Assembly: GCA_028687645.1 (NCBI GenBank)
Contig: JAQTZQ010000011.1
Location: forward strand, 1 to 39,081
From: Rhodocyclaceae bacterium
GTDB taxonomy: Bacteria; Pseudomonadota; Gammaproteobacteria; Burkholderiales; Rhodocyclaceae
Reading direction: 5' to 3'
DNA length: 39,081 bases
Made by a program: the position numbers and the translations under genes
In this document: one piece after another, positions 8,012 through 16,331 of the stretch
Layout: each line of letters begins with the position of its first letter
Position numbering within the stretch: the stretch's first letter is position 1
Notes under the pieces: generated by a model
Database searches by the model: none
What the model saw: the letters and a program-made list of their open reading frames with translations, nothing else
What the model was told of the DNA's origin: nothing

Positions 8012-9856
8012 TTAGTCAGCGTTCTTGAAGAGCGCCATTTCGAACAATTCGCGCTTCAGGGTGAATTCGCGCGGCAGCTTGTCGCCCATCTTGTCGAACC
8101 ACTCTTTATGCCCGGCTAGTTCAGATTTCCAGGCATCGGCATCTATGTTGGTCAGGAAATTGAATTCAGCTTTGGTGATGTCGAGGCCGGTCCAGTCGAT
8201 GTCTTCAAATTGCGGCATCCAGCCCAGTGCGGTTTCCTTGGCTGACACTTTGCCCTTGCAGCGCTGAACGATCCACTTGAGAACGCGCATGTTGTCGCCG
8301 AAACCCGGCCACATGAATTCGCCCTTCTCATTCATGCGGAACCAGTTCACGCAGAAGATCTTCGGTGCGGCATCGACGGTCTTGCCCATCTTCAGCCAAT
8401 GGTTGAAGTAGTCGCCCATGTGGTAGCCGCAGAACGGCAGCATGGCGAACGGATCGCGGCGGACAACCCCTTGCTGACCAAAGGCAGCAGCGGTGGTCTC
8501 GGAGCCGAGGGTGGCTGCCATGTAGACGCCGTAGTTCCAGTTGAAAGCTTCATACACCAGTGGCACGGTAGTGGCGCGACGGCCACCGAAGATGAAGGCA
8601 GAAATCGGTACGCCGGCCGGATCTTCCCAGGCGCTGTCGATCGACGGGCACTGATTGGCCGGGGCCGTAAAGCGCGAGTTGGCGTGCGCGGCCTTTTTGC
8701 CAGCCTTGCCATCTTCCGGCGTCCAGTCGTTGCCTTGCCAGTCGATCAGGTGAGCCGGGGCTTCCTTGGTCAGGCCTTCCCACCACACGTCGCCGTCATC
8801 GGTCAGTGCGACGTTGGTGAAGATGATGTTTTCTTTCAGCGAAGCCAGTGCGTTGAAGTTGGTTTTTTCGCTGGTGCCTGGCGCAACACCGAAGAAGCCG
8901 GCTTCCGGATTGATGGCGTAGAAACGGGTGGTGCCATCGGCTTCGAGGCGCGGCTTGATCCAGGCGATGTCGTCGCCGATGGTGGTGATCTTCCAGCCGT
9001 CGAGCGTCTTCGGCGGAATCAGCATGGCAAAGTTGGTCTTGCCGCAGGCAGATGGGAAGGCGGCCGCGACGTAGTTCTTTTCACCGTCCGGCGATTCGAC
9101 ACCGAGGATGAGCATGTGTTCGGCCAGCCAGCCCTGGTCGCGGGCCATGTTGGAGGCGATACGCAGGGCAAAACACTTTTTGCCGAGCAGGGCGTTGCCG
9201 CCGTAACCGGAGCCGTAGGACCAGATTTCACGGGTTTCCGGGTAATGCACGATGTACTTGACGGTCGGGTTGCACGGCCACTTGCTGTCCTGCTGGCCCG
9301 GTTCGAGTGGGGCGCCAACGGAGTGAATGCAAGGAACGAATTCGCCGTCGGTGCCGAGTACGTCAAAAACGGCCTTGCCCATGCGCGTCATGGTGCGCAT
9401 GTTGGTGACAACGTAAGCGGAGTCGGTGATCTCGAAGCCGATATGAGCGATCGGCGAGCCCAGCGGACCCATGGAGAAAGGAATCACATACATCGTGCGG
9501 CCCTTCATGCAACCCTTGAACAGACCGTTCAGGGTCTGGCGCATGACGGCGGGCTCTTCCCAGTTATTGGTCGGGCCGGCATCTTCTTTTTTGGCCGAGC
9601 AGATGTAAGTGCGGTCTTCTACTCGGGCAACGTCGGAAGGGTCAGAGAAGGCGAGGAAGGAATTCGGGCGCTTGGCTTCGTTCAACTTGATAAAAGTGCC
9701 AGCTTTAACCATTTCGGCGCAAAGGCGGCTATATTCTTCTTCTGAGCCATCGGCCCAGTAAATACTGTCTGGTTGGGTCAGCTCGGCGATTTCGGCAACC
9801 CATTTTTTCAGGCCTTCGTGTTTGACGTAGTTTGGTGCGTTCAGCGGTGCGGTCAT
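8012..9856 (-). CDS. pckG: Phosphoenolpyruvate carboxykinase, GTP-dependent
   Basis: Converts oxaloacetate and GTP to phosphoenolpyruvate, CO2 and GDP, the first committed step of gluconeogenesis. The 614-residue length and motifs fit the GTP class, not the ATP class: [10 protein letters not shown] near the N-terminus, the P-loop region [13 protein letters not shown] with its reactive cysteine, the metal-binding GDDIAWI segment, [12 protein letters not shown], and the FGGRR segment. A purine-rich GAGAGAGAG stretch precedes the ATG. It is divergent from maeB across 244 bases, placing two enzymes of the PEP-pyruvate-oxaloacetate-malate node side by side. A terminator follows the gene. A long open frame on the opposite strand is only a codon-bias shadow. 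Confidence 0.97.
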   Translation of the reverse strand: MTAPLNAPNYVKHEGLKKWVAEIAELTQPDSIYWADGSEEEYSRLCAEMVKAGTFIKLNEAKRPNSFLAFSDPSDVARVEDRTYICSAKKEDAGPTNNWEEPAVMRQTLNGLFKGCMKGRTMYVIPFSMGPLGSPIAHIGFEITDSAYVVTNMRTMTRMGKAVFDVLGTDGEFVPCIHSVGAPLEPGQQDSKWPCNPTVKYIVHYPETREIWSYGSGYGGNALLGKKCFALRIASNMARDQGWLAEHMLILGVESPDGEKNYVAAAFPSACGKTNFAMLIPPKTLDGWKITTIGDDIAWIKPRLEADGTTRFYAINPEAGFFGVAPGTSEKTNFNALASLKENIIFTNVALTDDGDVWWEGLTKEAPAHLIDWQGNDWTPEDGKAGKKAAHANSRFTAPANQCPSIDSAWEDPAGVPISAFIFGGRRATTVPLVYEAFNWNYGVYMAATLGSETTAAAFGQQGVVRRDPFAMLPFCGYHMGDYFNHWLKMGKTVDAAPKIFCVNWFRMNEKGEFMWPGFGDNMRVLKWIVQRCKGKVSAKETALGWMPQFEDIDWTGLDITKAEFNFLTNIDADAWKSELAGHKEWFDKMGDKLPREFTLKRELFEMALFKNAD

Positions 9857-10100
9857 GGCGGCTCTCTCTCTAAATTACTGAAATAGAAGGTTTCACGCCA
9901 GTCGCCGGAAGCTGCTGCTTTTGACATCGAGCGGCGCTGAAAGCCGTCGGCTGGGGAGCCCATAATTATGCCTGAGCTTAGGGTAAACATCTACTTGACT
10001 TCGCTGTCTAAGTGATTTCCGGGGGTGAAATCCGGCTATGCTCATGCTATGATTAACCACGATTCGGGATAACGTTTCACAATATAAAACGGAGGCAGAC
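9857..10100. promoter_or_regulatory. Divergent pckG / maeB intergenic region
   Basis: 244 bases holding the promoters of pckG (leftward) and maeB (rightward). For maeB, a TATGAT (-10-like, 10048-10053) lies 17 bases after GTGAAA (weak -35, 10025-10030); AATATAAAACGGAGGC follows with a GGAGG ribosome site before the ATG. For pckG the best -10-like hexamer on the minus strand is CATAAT near 9966-9961, without a good -35. A small inverted repeat GATTTC/GAAATC lies around 10014-10032. None of these is strong evidence; both genes are expected to be carbon-source regulated. Confidence 0.4.
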
Positions 10101-12380
10101 ATGGATCCAAGACAACTGCGCGAAGCCGCGCTTTATTATCACCGTCACCCAAAGCCGGGCAAAATCGCAGTGACGCCCATCAAGCAGTTGACCAATCAAT
10201 ACGATTTGTCGATGGCGTATTCCCCCGGTGTGGCCTTTGCTTGTGAGGAAATCGTCGCTGACCCGGGCGAGGTCAGCACGCTGACTTCGCGCGCAAATCT
10301 GGTTGGAGTCATTACCAATGGTACCGCCGTCCTCGGTTTGGGGGCCATCGGGCCACTCGCTGCCAAGCCGGTAATGGAGGGCAAGGGGGTCCTGTTCAAG
10401 AAATTTGCCAATATCGATGTCTTCGATCTGGAAATTGAAGAGCGTGATCCAGACAAGTTGATCGACACCATCGCCTCGCTTGAACCTACTTTCGGTGGTA
10501 TCAATCTGGAAGACATCAAGGCGCCCGAATGCTTCTACATTGAGAAGAAGCTACGTGAGCGGATGAAAATACCGGTCTTTCATGATGATCAGCACGGTAC
10601 GGCAATTGTTGTCGGTGCAGCAGTTTTGAATGGCCTGCATTTGATCGGAAAAGACCTGTCGACCGTAAAAATTGTCACTTCCGGTGCCGGCGCCGCTGCC
10701 CTCGCTTGTATTGATCTGCTCGTTATGCTCGGGGCGCCGGTCAGCAATATTTGGGTAACGGACATCAAGGGCGTGGTTTATGAGGGCCGTGTCGATGAGA
10801 TGGACGAGATCAAGGCGCGCTACGCCAAAGTAACCGAAGCCCGAACGCTAGGTGAGGTCATAGAGGGTGCCGATGTGTTCCTCGGGCTTTCGGCAGGTGG
10901 TGTGATGAAGCCCGAGATGGTTGCCAAGATGGCCGCAAATCCCTTGATCATGGCCCTGGCTAACCCGACGCCGGAAATTTCACCGGAACTGGTGAAGAGC
11001 GTGCGTAGTGACGCCATTATTTGCACAGGGCGTTCCGATTACCCCAATCAGGTAAACAACGTGCTTTGCTTCCCCTTTATATTTCGGGGTGCACTGGATG
11101 TTGGTGCGACAACAATTACCGAAGAAATGAAAATGGCCGCCGTCAAGGCTATTGCCGAGTTGGCGCGTGCCGAACAATCGGAAGTGGTGGCGTCGGCCTA
11201 CGGAGAAAAAATTACCGGTTTTGGCCCTGAGTATCTGATACCACGTCCATTTGATCCGCGTTTGATCGTCAAGATAGCGCCGGCGGTTGCCAAGGCGGGG
11301 ATGGATTCGGGGGTGGCGACTCGGCCGATTCTGGATTGGGCTGCCTATATTCAGGGTTTGAATGAATTTGTCTATCACTCCGGCATGATTATGAAGCCGG
11401 TCTTCTCGCAGGCCAAAATTGCACCGCGCCGGATTGTTTTTGCCGAAGGTGAAGATGAGCGGGTACTGCGTGCCGTGCAGGTCGTGTGTGACGAGGCAAT
11501 CGCCAAGCCAATCCTTATCGGCCGTCCGGGCGAAATCCTGCGTCGTATCGAGGAGGCGGGTCTGAGAATTCGTCAGGGCGTCAACTTTGAGGTTATTCAT
11601 GCGGAGGACTCAGAGTTCTTCGACAAGCACTACGAAGAGTTTTGGCAGACCTATCACCAGTTGACCGAGCGCAAAGGCGTCTCTCCAGACTATGCCAAGC
11701 GTGAAATCCGCCGCCGTGCCACGTTGTACGGCGCATTGATGGTTCGCCTTGGGTATGCGGATGGTATGATTTGTGGTACATTCGGAAATCACGAGGCGCA
11801 CCGCAATTATGTCCAGAAGGTGATTGGCAATCAAACCGGACTCGATCGTTGCTATGCGATGAACATGCTGATGCTGCCTGGGCGTACGGTTTTTATCGCT
11901 GATACCTATGTCAATTATGATCCGACCGCTGAGCAGTTGGCAGATATGACTTTGCTTGCGGCTGTAGAAATCCGTAACTTTGGCATGCAACCGAAAGTAG
12001 CCTTGCTCTCGCATTCGACATTCGGTAACGAAGACACGCCGACTTCGCTCAAGATGCGCGAAGTGCTAGCGATCTTGAGCCAGCGTGCACCAGAACTTGA
12101 AGTCGAGGGTGAAATGCATGGTGATGCGGCTCTGGATGAGGAAATTCGACTGGCGGCATTCCCTAATTCTCGACTTAAAGGCCAGGCGAATTTGCTGGTT
12201 ATGCCAACGCTGGATGCTGCCAATATTTCATTTAATCTACTCAAGGTGGCTGCCGGTGACAACTTGACGGTCGGGCCGATTTTGCTCGGAGCAGCCAAGC
12301 CCGTGAATATCCTGACGCCAACCGCGACGGTGAGACGTATTGTCAATATGACGGCGCTAACGGTTGTCAATGCCAGGTAA
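10101..12380 (+). CDS. maeB: NADP-dependent malic enzyme, MaeB type (malic enzyme + phosphotransacetylase-like domain)
   Basis: Oxidative decarboxylation of malate to pyruvate with NADP reduction. The 759-residue protein has the two-part MaeB layout: malic enzyme N- and NAD-binding domains (about 1-425; motifs [17 protein letters not shown] with metal-binding acids, [10 protein letters not shown] nucleotide-binding loop) and a C-terminal phosphate-acetyltransferase-like domain (about 430-759), which in this family acts as an acetyl-CoA-sensing and oligomerisation module, not as an enzyme. GGAGG precedes the ATG with 6 bases of spacing. It is divergent from pckG; together they set flux between C4 acids and C3 compounds. 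NADP preference is inferred from the family architecture. Confidence 0.95.
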   Translation: MDPRQLREAALYYHRHPKPGKIAVTPIKQLTNQYDLSMAYSPGVAFACEEIVADPGEVSTLTSRANLVGVITNGTAVLGLGAIGPLAAKPVMEGKGVLFKKFANIDVFDLEIEERDPDKLIDTIASLEPTFGGINLEDIKAPECFYIEKKLRERMKIPVFHDDQHGTAIVVGAAVLNGLHLIGKDLSTVKIVTSGAGAAALACIDLLVMLGAPVSNIWVTDIKGVVYEGRVDEMDEIKARYAKVTEARTLGEVIEGADVFLGLSAGGVMKPEMVAKMAANPLIMALANPTPEISPELVKSVRSDAIICTGRSDYPNQVNNVLCFPFIFRGALDVGATTITEEMKMAAVKAIAELARAEQSEVVASAYGEKITGFGPEYLIPRPFDPRLIVKIAPAVAKAGMDSGVATRPILDWAAYIQGLNEFVYHSGMIMKPVFSQAKIAPRRIVFAEGEDERVLRAVQVVCDEAIAKPILIGRPGEILRRIEEAGLRIRQGVNFEVIHAEDSEFFDKHYEEFWQTYHQLTERKGVSPDYAKREIRRRATLYGALMVRLGYADGMICGTFGNHEAHRNYVQKVIGNQTGLDRCYAMNMLMLPGRTVFIADTYVNYDPTAEQLADMTLLAAVEIRNFGMQPKVALLSHSTFGNEDTPTSLKMREVLAILSQRAPELEVEGEMHGDAALDEEIRLAAFPNSRLKGQANLLVMPTLDAANISFNLLKVAAGDNLTVGPILLGAAKPVNILTPTATVRRIVNMTALTVVNAR

Positions 12381-12433
12381 TTTAAAGTCTTAAGTGTTTC
12401 TGCTATCTCTTTATTTTTGTTGAATTTATGAGA

Positions 12434-12477
12434 CCCCTTGCTAAACTGCGATAGAATCAGCCGAAGTTTAGCAGGGG
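12434..12477. promoter_or_regulatory. Inverted repeat over the pbpG ribosome binding site
   Basis: TGCTAAACT (12439-12447) and AGTTTAGCA (12465-12473) form a perfect 9-base inverted repeat. CCCC (12434-12437) can extend it by pairing with the GGGG of the ribosome site (12474-12477), leaving one bulged T. If both arms are transcribed, the GGGGG Shine-Dalgarno is buried in a stem just before the ATG at 12485. The loop contains TAGAAT (12452-12457), a -10-like hexamer without a matching -35, so the repeat may instead be a promoter operator. Confidence 0.5.
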
Positions 12478-12484
12478 GCAGTGA

Positions 12485-13570
12485 ATGAAGCCAAAATTTA
12501 GAATAGCCATGATTGTCGGTGCATTACTCGGCGTCATGCTCTCGGGTTCGGGAGGGGCTGTAACAGCCAAGAAAGAGCAATCCGCCACGCCCAAGAAGGC
12601 GACGCAGGTTGCAGCAAAATCAGCAAGCAAAGAGGCGTCAAAAACTCGGCATAAATCGCCGGCAAAGTCGGTAACCAAGACGGCTGCAAGCAAGGGTGTG
12701 AGTAAAACTGCGGCAAACAAGGCAACGTCTCGAAAATTTGCCAAGGCGCCCGTGGTTGCAGCACAAAAACCAACACGCAAGGTGTCGTTCCACGACGTAG
12801 ATCCGGATCGTTTGGCGCTTTACTCAGCCTCAGCGCTGGTCATTGACCAAGTTAGCGGACAGCCTTTGCTCGACAAGAATTCCCATGAAATTGTTCCGAT
12901 CGCCTCGATTTCCAAGTTGATGACGGCGATGGTGGTGTTGGATGCCGAACTTGATCTCAACGAGGTTATATCGGTCAGCGAAGATGATATTGATAGCTTG
13001 AAAGGTACGCGCTCACGTTTACCGGTCGGTACCACCATGACTCGGGAAACGGCAATGTTGTTAGCCTTGATGTCTTCAGAAAATCGTGCGGCAAATGCCT
13101 TGGGGCGCCATTATCCGGGCGGCCTGTCAGCATTTGTCGTAGCGATGAATCAAAAGGCCCAGTCGCTCGGGATGAATAGCTCGCACTTCGAGGAGCCAAC
13201 GGGATTGTCGAGTAATAATGTGTCTACCGCACGCGATTTGGCGCGCATGGTTGCGGCGGCAGCGCGTTACCCGGAAATACGCTCGTTCTCGACAACAGCA
13301 GAGGCTAAGGTTGAAATTCACGGGCGAGTTCGTAATTTTGGTAATACCAATGCCTTGGTACGTAGTGACAACTGGGAAATTGGTTTGTCGAAGACAGGCT
13401 ACATTTCAGAAGCGGGGCGTTGTCTGGTAATGCAGGCACGGGTTGCGGACAAGCCGGTGGTGATCGTACTGCTCGACTCGGTTGGCAAGATGTCCCGGGT
13501 TGGCGATGCTAACCGGATCAAGCGCTGGATGGAGAGTGCCGGCTTGCAGCAAGAACGCAAACCAGCCTGA
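12485..13570 (+). CDS. pbpG: D-alanyl-D-alanine endopeptidase, PBP7 type, with long basic N-terminal linker
   Basis: Periplasmic low-molecular-weight penicillin-binding protein (peptidase S11) that cleaves peptidoglycan cross-links. Order of parts in the 361 residues: a signal peptide (about 1-28), a Lys/Ala/Ser/Thr-rich low-complexity stretch (about 29-100) and the S11 catalytic domain with SxxK (S141-K144), SxN (S198-N200) and KTG (K303-G305). Length of the catalytic part fits PBP7/DacB-short proteins and lacks the extra C-terminal domain of PBP5/6. A GGGGG ribosome site lies 6 bases before ATG 12485. It is followed by a clear terminator, so it is probably monocistronic. The exact role of endopeptidase versus carboxypeptidase is inferred from size and family. 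Confidence 0.9.
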   Translation: MKPKFRIAMIVGALLGVMLSGSGGAVTAKKEQSATPKKATQVAAKSASKEASKTRHKSPAKSVTKTAASKGVSKTAANKATSRKFAKAPVVAAQKPTRKVSFHDVDPDRLALYSASALVIDQVSGQPLLDKNSHEIVPIASISKLMTAMVVLDAELDLNEVISVSEDDIDSLKGTRSRLPVGTTMTRETAMLLALMSSENRAANALGRHYPGGLSAFVVAMNQKAQSLGMNSSHFEEPTGLSSNNVSTARDLARMVAAAARYPEIRSFSTTAEAKVEIHGRVRNFGNTNALVRSDNWEIGLSKTGYISEAGRCLVMQARVADKPVVIVLLDSVGKMSRVGDANRIKRWMESAGLQQERKPA

Positions 13571-13590
13571 GCTTGAGTTGGAGATCGAAG

Positions 13591-13619
13591 CAGGGCCGCT
13601 TCAAGCGGCCCTGTTTTTT
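13591..13619 (+). terminator. Rho-independent terminator of pbpG, embedded in the iclR-family 3' end
   Basis: CAGGGCCGC (13591-13599) and GCGGCCCTG (13605-13613) form a 9-base stem with a TTCAA loop, followed by TTTTTT (13614-13619). The stop codon of the convergent IclR-family gene (13601-13603) lies within the hairpin, so the last codons of that gene double as the terminator. The minus-strand side lacks a T run, so it works for pbpG. Confidence 0.88.
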
Positions 13620-14410
13620 GGGTTAATGTAGCCCAGTGTTTGCGAGACTTTGTCGGCCGTTTGCTTTACCTGGCGGGCCCAGTCTGGATCGTGACGGTCA
13701 GCCGGGGCTGATACCGAAAGTGCAGCGACGATACGACCCTCATCGTCGCGGATTGGTGCGGCAACGCATTTAAGACCGAGTTCGGCTTCTTCGTCATCGT
13801 AGGCAATGTCGTGGCGACGAACTTTGTCCAGTTCTTTTTCAAGTGATTCCAAAGTGGTCAGCGAATGCGGAGTTTTGCCCGGCAAGCCGGAGCGCTTTGC
13901 ATAGTCACGAATTTTTTGGGCATTTTCTGCAGCCAGGAAGAGTTTACCGAGGGATGTCAGGTGCAGGGGCGCACGGCCTCCAACCAAATAAACGACGCGA
14001 ACCAGAGCGCGACCGGACGAAGTGCGCTCAAGGTAGACGATGTCATCATCGTGGCGGGCGCCGAGGTTAATGGCTTCACCAATTTTTTCATGCAGTTCCT
14101 GCATGAAGGGCAGGGCGACTTCGCGCAGGTTGATGCGTGATTTGACCAAGCTGCCTAGTTCAAGCAGACGAATGCCGAGGCGGTAATTCCCGGCGTCATG
14201 CCGTTCAGCGAAGCGAGCATTGACCATGGCAGCAAGAATACGGTGGGCCGTGGATGGATGCAGGTCGGTGCTGGCCGCCAGCTGTTTCAGGCTAGCGGGT
14301 TCAGGTGAAGCCGCCAGGGCGTCGAGCAAGGACATCATGCGTTCGATGACCTGAATTGAGCCGGGAGATTTGGCCGCACCGATTTCCGGGCTGCTGACAG
14401 CGTTGGACAA
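13601..14410 (-). CDS. IclR-family transcriptional regulator
   Basis: 269-residue regulator with an N-terminal winged helix (about residues 20-80; KQLAASTDLHPSTAHRILAAM is the recognition region) and the C-terminal IclR effector-binding domain (about 95-265; typical segments GIRLLELG, INLGARHDDDIVYLER, APIRDDEGRIVAALSVS). IclR proteins usually repress or activate nearby catabolic genes in response to small acids. I chose a TTG start at 14410 because AAAGGA lies 6 bases before it and the product then starts as family members do; the upstream in-frame ATG at 14620 would run through the promoter region of the divergent gene. A perfect 18-base palindrome in the divergent spacer is a candidate operator. 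Likely target: the aldehyde-dehydrogenase-like and 2-hydroxyacid dehydrogenase genes. Confidence 0.88.
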   Translation of the reverse strand: MSNAVSSPEIGAAKSPGSIQVIERMMSLLDALAASPEPASLKQLAASTDLHPSTAHRILAAMVNARFAERHDAGNYRLGIRLLELGSLVKSRINLREVALPFMQELHEKIGEAINLGARHDDDIVYLERTSSGRALVRVVYLVGGRAPLHLTSLGKLFLAAENAQKIRDYAKRSGLPGKTPHSLTTLESLEKELDKVRRHDIAYDDEEAELGLKCVAAPIRDDEGRIVAALSVSAPADRHDPDWARQVKQTADKVSQTLGYINPKNRAA

Positions 14411-14493
14411 CTGAATTCCTTTATTTGCGTGGTTTGAGCAGCTTGAGTAGGATTGCCACCTGGCTTTCTTGTGCGGCGCAATATTAGCATGCG

Positions 14494-14511
14494 CTAAGCG
14501 CCGGCGCTTAG
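14494..14511. promoter_or_regulatory. 18-base perfect palindrome, candidate IclR-family operator
   Basis: CTAAGCGCC followed directly by its reverse complement GGCGCTTAG, in the 161-base spacer between the divergent IclR-family gene and the aldehyde-dehydrogenase-like gene. An overlapping smaller palindrome GCGCTAAGCGC lies at 14491-14501. Palindromes of this kind in such spacers are typical regulator sites; assignment to the neighbouring IclR protein is inference. Confidence 0.55.
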
Positions 14512-14571
14512 TCTCAGGGGTCGCCCTGGTGGCCGGGAGAGCAAGCTTTTGAAATTTTACGAAGTGAGAAA

Positions 14572-15282
14572 GTGAGTCTGAGCATGGATTTTGTAGCCGA
14601 TGGCCCAACCGCCATTCCATTGTGGATGAATGGTCACGCGTTTTTGACCGTGTGCGATGGTTTTTTGGATGTCATGAATCCTCAAACCGGCGTCGCAATT
14701 CATCGGGTGCCACTGGCCGGGACTGACGAGGCTTTACAGACGGTGGCAGCAGCACAGGCGGCGCAACCCGCTTGGGCGGACTTAGGCCTGGCGGCGCGGC
14801 GGGTTTATCTGGGCAAGCTGGCGGATCAACTAGAGGAATTTTCGGATCACTTTGCCACTTTGCTGCGTAACGAAACGGGATTTGACCCGGTGCGTGCCAA
14901 TGCTGAAGTCTGCGCCGCGCTTGCGGCTTTGCGCGGCACCAGCGTTGGAGCAAACGGCGTGGCGGCCATTGTTGTGGATGCCACGCGCCCCTTGGCCGGT
15001 TTGGCGGAAGCGATGGCGCCGGCCTTGATGGCGGGGGCGGCGCTGGTGATCAAGCCAAGTCCCAAGGCGCCTTCTGCAGCCTACGCCTTGTGCGAACTTT
15101 CGGCTCGTGCCGAGTGGCCGGCGGGTGTGCTCAATTTGTTGCAGGGCGATACGGCGGCGGTCAACGGTCTGTGCGCCAGCGAAATTGATCGCCTGATTTT
15201 TGTCGGTGCGCCGGCCTTGGGAGCGCAGATCGCAGCGCTGGCGGAGGCTGCTGGTATCAGTTTCGAGTCGTGGCAGCAATGA
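14572..15282 (+). CDS. Shortened aldehyde-dehydrogenase-like protein lacking the catalytic domain
   Basis: 236 residues related to the NAD-binding part of the aldehyde dehydrogenase superfamily, which is normally about 480 residues. Recognisable pieces: the N-terminal MNPQTGVAIHRVPLAG strand, a helix ending AARRVYLGKLADQLEE, ETGFDPVRANAEV, then after an apparent deletion of about 60 residues a VIKPSPKAP cofactor segment, WPAGVLNLLQGD and a LIFVGAPALG stretch. The catalytic Cys/Glu domain is absent, and there is no sign of a frameshift, so it is not simply a fresh pseudogene. Start is uncertain: GTG 14572 or ATG 14584. The stop overlaps the next start (ATGA), so the two are translationally coupled. 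Possible roles, all inference: a binding or regulatory subunit. Confidence 0.7.
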   Translation: MSLSMDFVADGPTAIPLWMNGHAFLTVCDGFLDVMNPQTGVAIHRVPLAGTDEALQTVAAAQAAQPAWADLGLAARRVYLGKLADQLEEFSDHFATLLRNETGFDPVRANAEVCAALAALRGTSVGANGVAAIVVDATRPLAGLAEAMAPALMAGAALVIKPSPKAPSAAYALCELSARAEWPAGVLNLLQGDTAAVNGLCASEIDRLIFVGAPALGAQIAALAEAAGISFESWQQ

Positions 15283-16238
15283 AGCATCGTATCGTTTGCC
15301 TGGAACGGGATTCGCTCATTGCCGAGTTGCGGCGACCGGCTTTTGATCATGATTGGCTTGAATATCCGAGCACTCAGCCGGGGCAGGTGCTTGAGCGCTT
15401 GCAGGGATGCACGATTGCGATCATCAACAAGGCGCCGCTTGACTCGCTGACGGTCGACGCCTTAAATGAGCTAAAAATGGTGGCTGTTTCGGCCACTGGT
15501 ACCAATGTGGTCGATCTTGAAGTCTGCCGTCGGCGCGCCATTGTCGTGTCAAATGTGCGGGGCTATGCCGAACATACGGTGCCTGAGCATGTGTTTTCAC
15601 TGTTGCTCGCTCTCTCGCGCAATCTCTACGCCTGGCGGGCGTCGCTGCTGGCAGGGCGTTGGCAGCAGTCAGATCAATTTTGTCTGTTCGATCACCCGAT
15701 TCGCGACCTGCATGGTGCGACTTTGGGGGTGATCGGTAGTGGCAGTCTGGGTGCCGGTGTGATTCGCCTGGCCGAGGCATTTGGCATGCGTGTCTGGCGC
15801 GCGGAGCGTAAGGGAGTTGCCGTGCCACGTCCCGGTTATCAGCTATTTCAGCAAGTGCTGGCGGAGGCGGACGCGATCACACTGCATTGTCCGCTGAATG
15901 AAGAAACCAGACATTTGATCGGCGAATCCGAGTTGCGCAGCATGAAGCCGTCGGCGCTATTGATCAACACCGCGCGTGGCGGACTGGTTGATGAAGCGAT
16001 GTTGGTCCGGGCGTTAAAAGAAGGCTGGATTGCCGGGGCCGGGTTTGATGTGATTACAGCGGAGCCGCCGCCGGTCGGCCATCTGATGCTTGATCCGGCT
16101 TTATTGGCCCTGCCCAATTTTTTGCTGACACCGCATGTTGCGTGGTCCAGTCGGCCAGCCATGCAGGTGCTGGCCGATCAGACGATCGCCAATATTGAAG
16201 CCTTTGTTGCCGGGGCGCCGGAAAATCGGGTGGTTTGA
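15279..16238 (+). CDS. NAD(P)-dependent D-2-hydroxyacid dehydrogenase (glycerate/hydroxypyruvate reductase-like)
   Basis: 319-residue enzyme interconverting a 2-oxo acid and a D-2-hydroxy acid. The Rossmann motif GSGSLG is at 153-158. Catalytic residues are R233 (NTARGG), E262 (AEPPP) and H286 (TPHVAWS), the full Arg-Glu-His set of the family. TGTNVVDL near 73-80 is the substrate-binding loop. Start ATG 15279 is chosen because it overlaps the upstream stop in the ATGA manner; an earlier in-frame position at 15270 is a GTG inside that gene. Probably co-transcribed with the aldehyde-dehydrogenase-like gene and controlled by the divergent IclR-family protein. Substrate (glycerate, glyoxylate or other) is not determinable here. 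Confidence 0.88.
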   Translation: MKHRIVCLERDSLIAELRRPAFDHDWLEYPSTQPGQVLERLQGCTIAIINKAPLDSLTVDALNELKMVAVSATGTNVVDLEVCRRRAIVVSNVRGYAEHTVPEHVFSLLLALSRNLYAWRASLLAGRWQQSDQFCLFDHPIRDLHGATLGVIGSGSLGAGVIRLAEAFGMRVWRAERKGVAVPRPGYQLFQQVLAEADAITLHCPLNEETRHLIGESELRSMKPSALLINTARGGLVDEAMLVRALKEGWIAGAGFDVITAEPPPVGHLMLDPALLALPNFLLTPHVAWSSRPAMQVLADQTIANIEAFVAGAPENRVV

Positions 16239-16331
16239 GTGCTGTCGCCTGGCGCCAAGGGCACCAAGGCTTGCGTGATAATGTTGGATAAGCTCTACTG
16301 ACGGAGCCAACTAAAAAATGCTGGGAAATTA

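Noticed and set aside
8399-9745. Open frame of 448 codons on the plus strand opposite pckG.
   Set aside because: pckG on the minus strand is an unmistakable enzyme; the opposite frame has no family signature or ribosome site and reflects codon bias.
14411-14620. Longer IclR-family start at ATG 14620.
   Set aside because: The extra 70 residues have no domain character, run through the palindrome and overlap the divergent gene; TTG 14410 has a good ribosome site.
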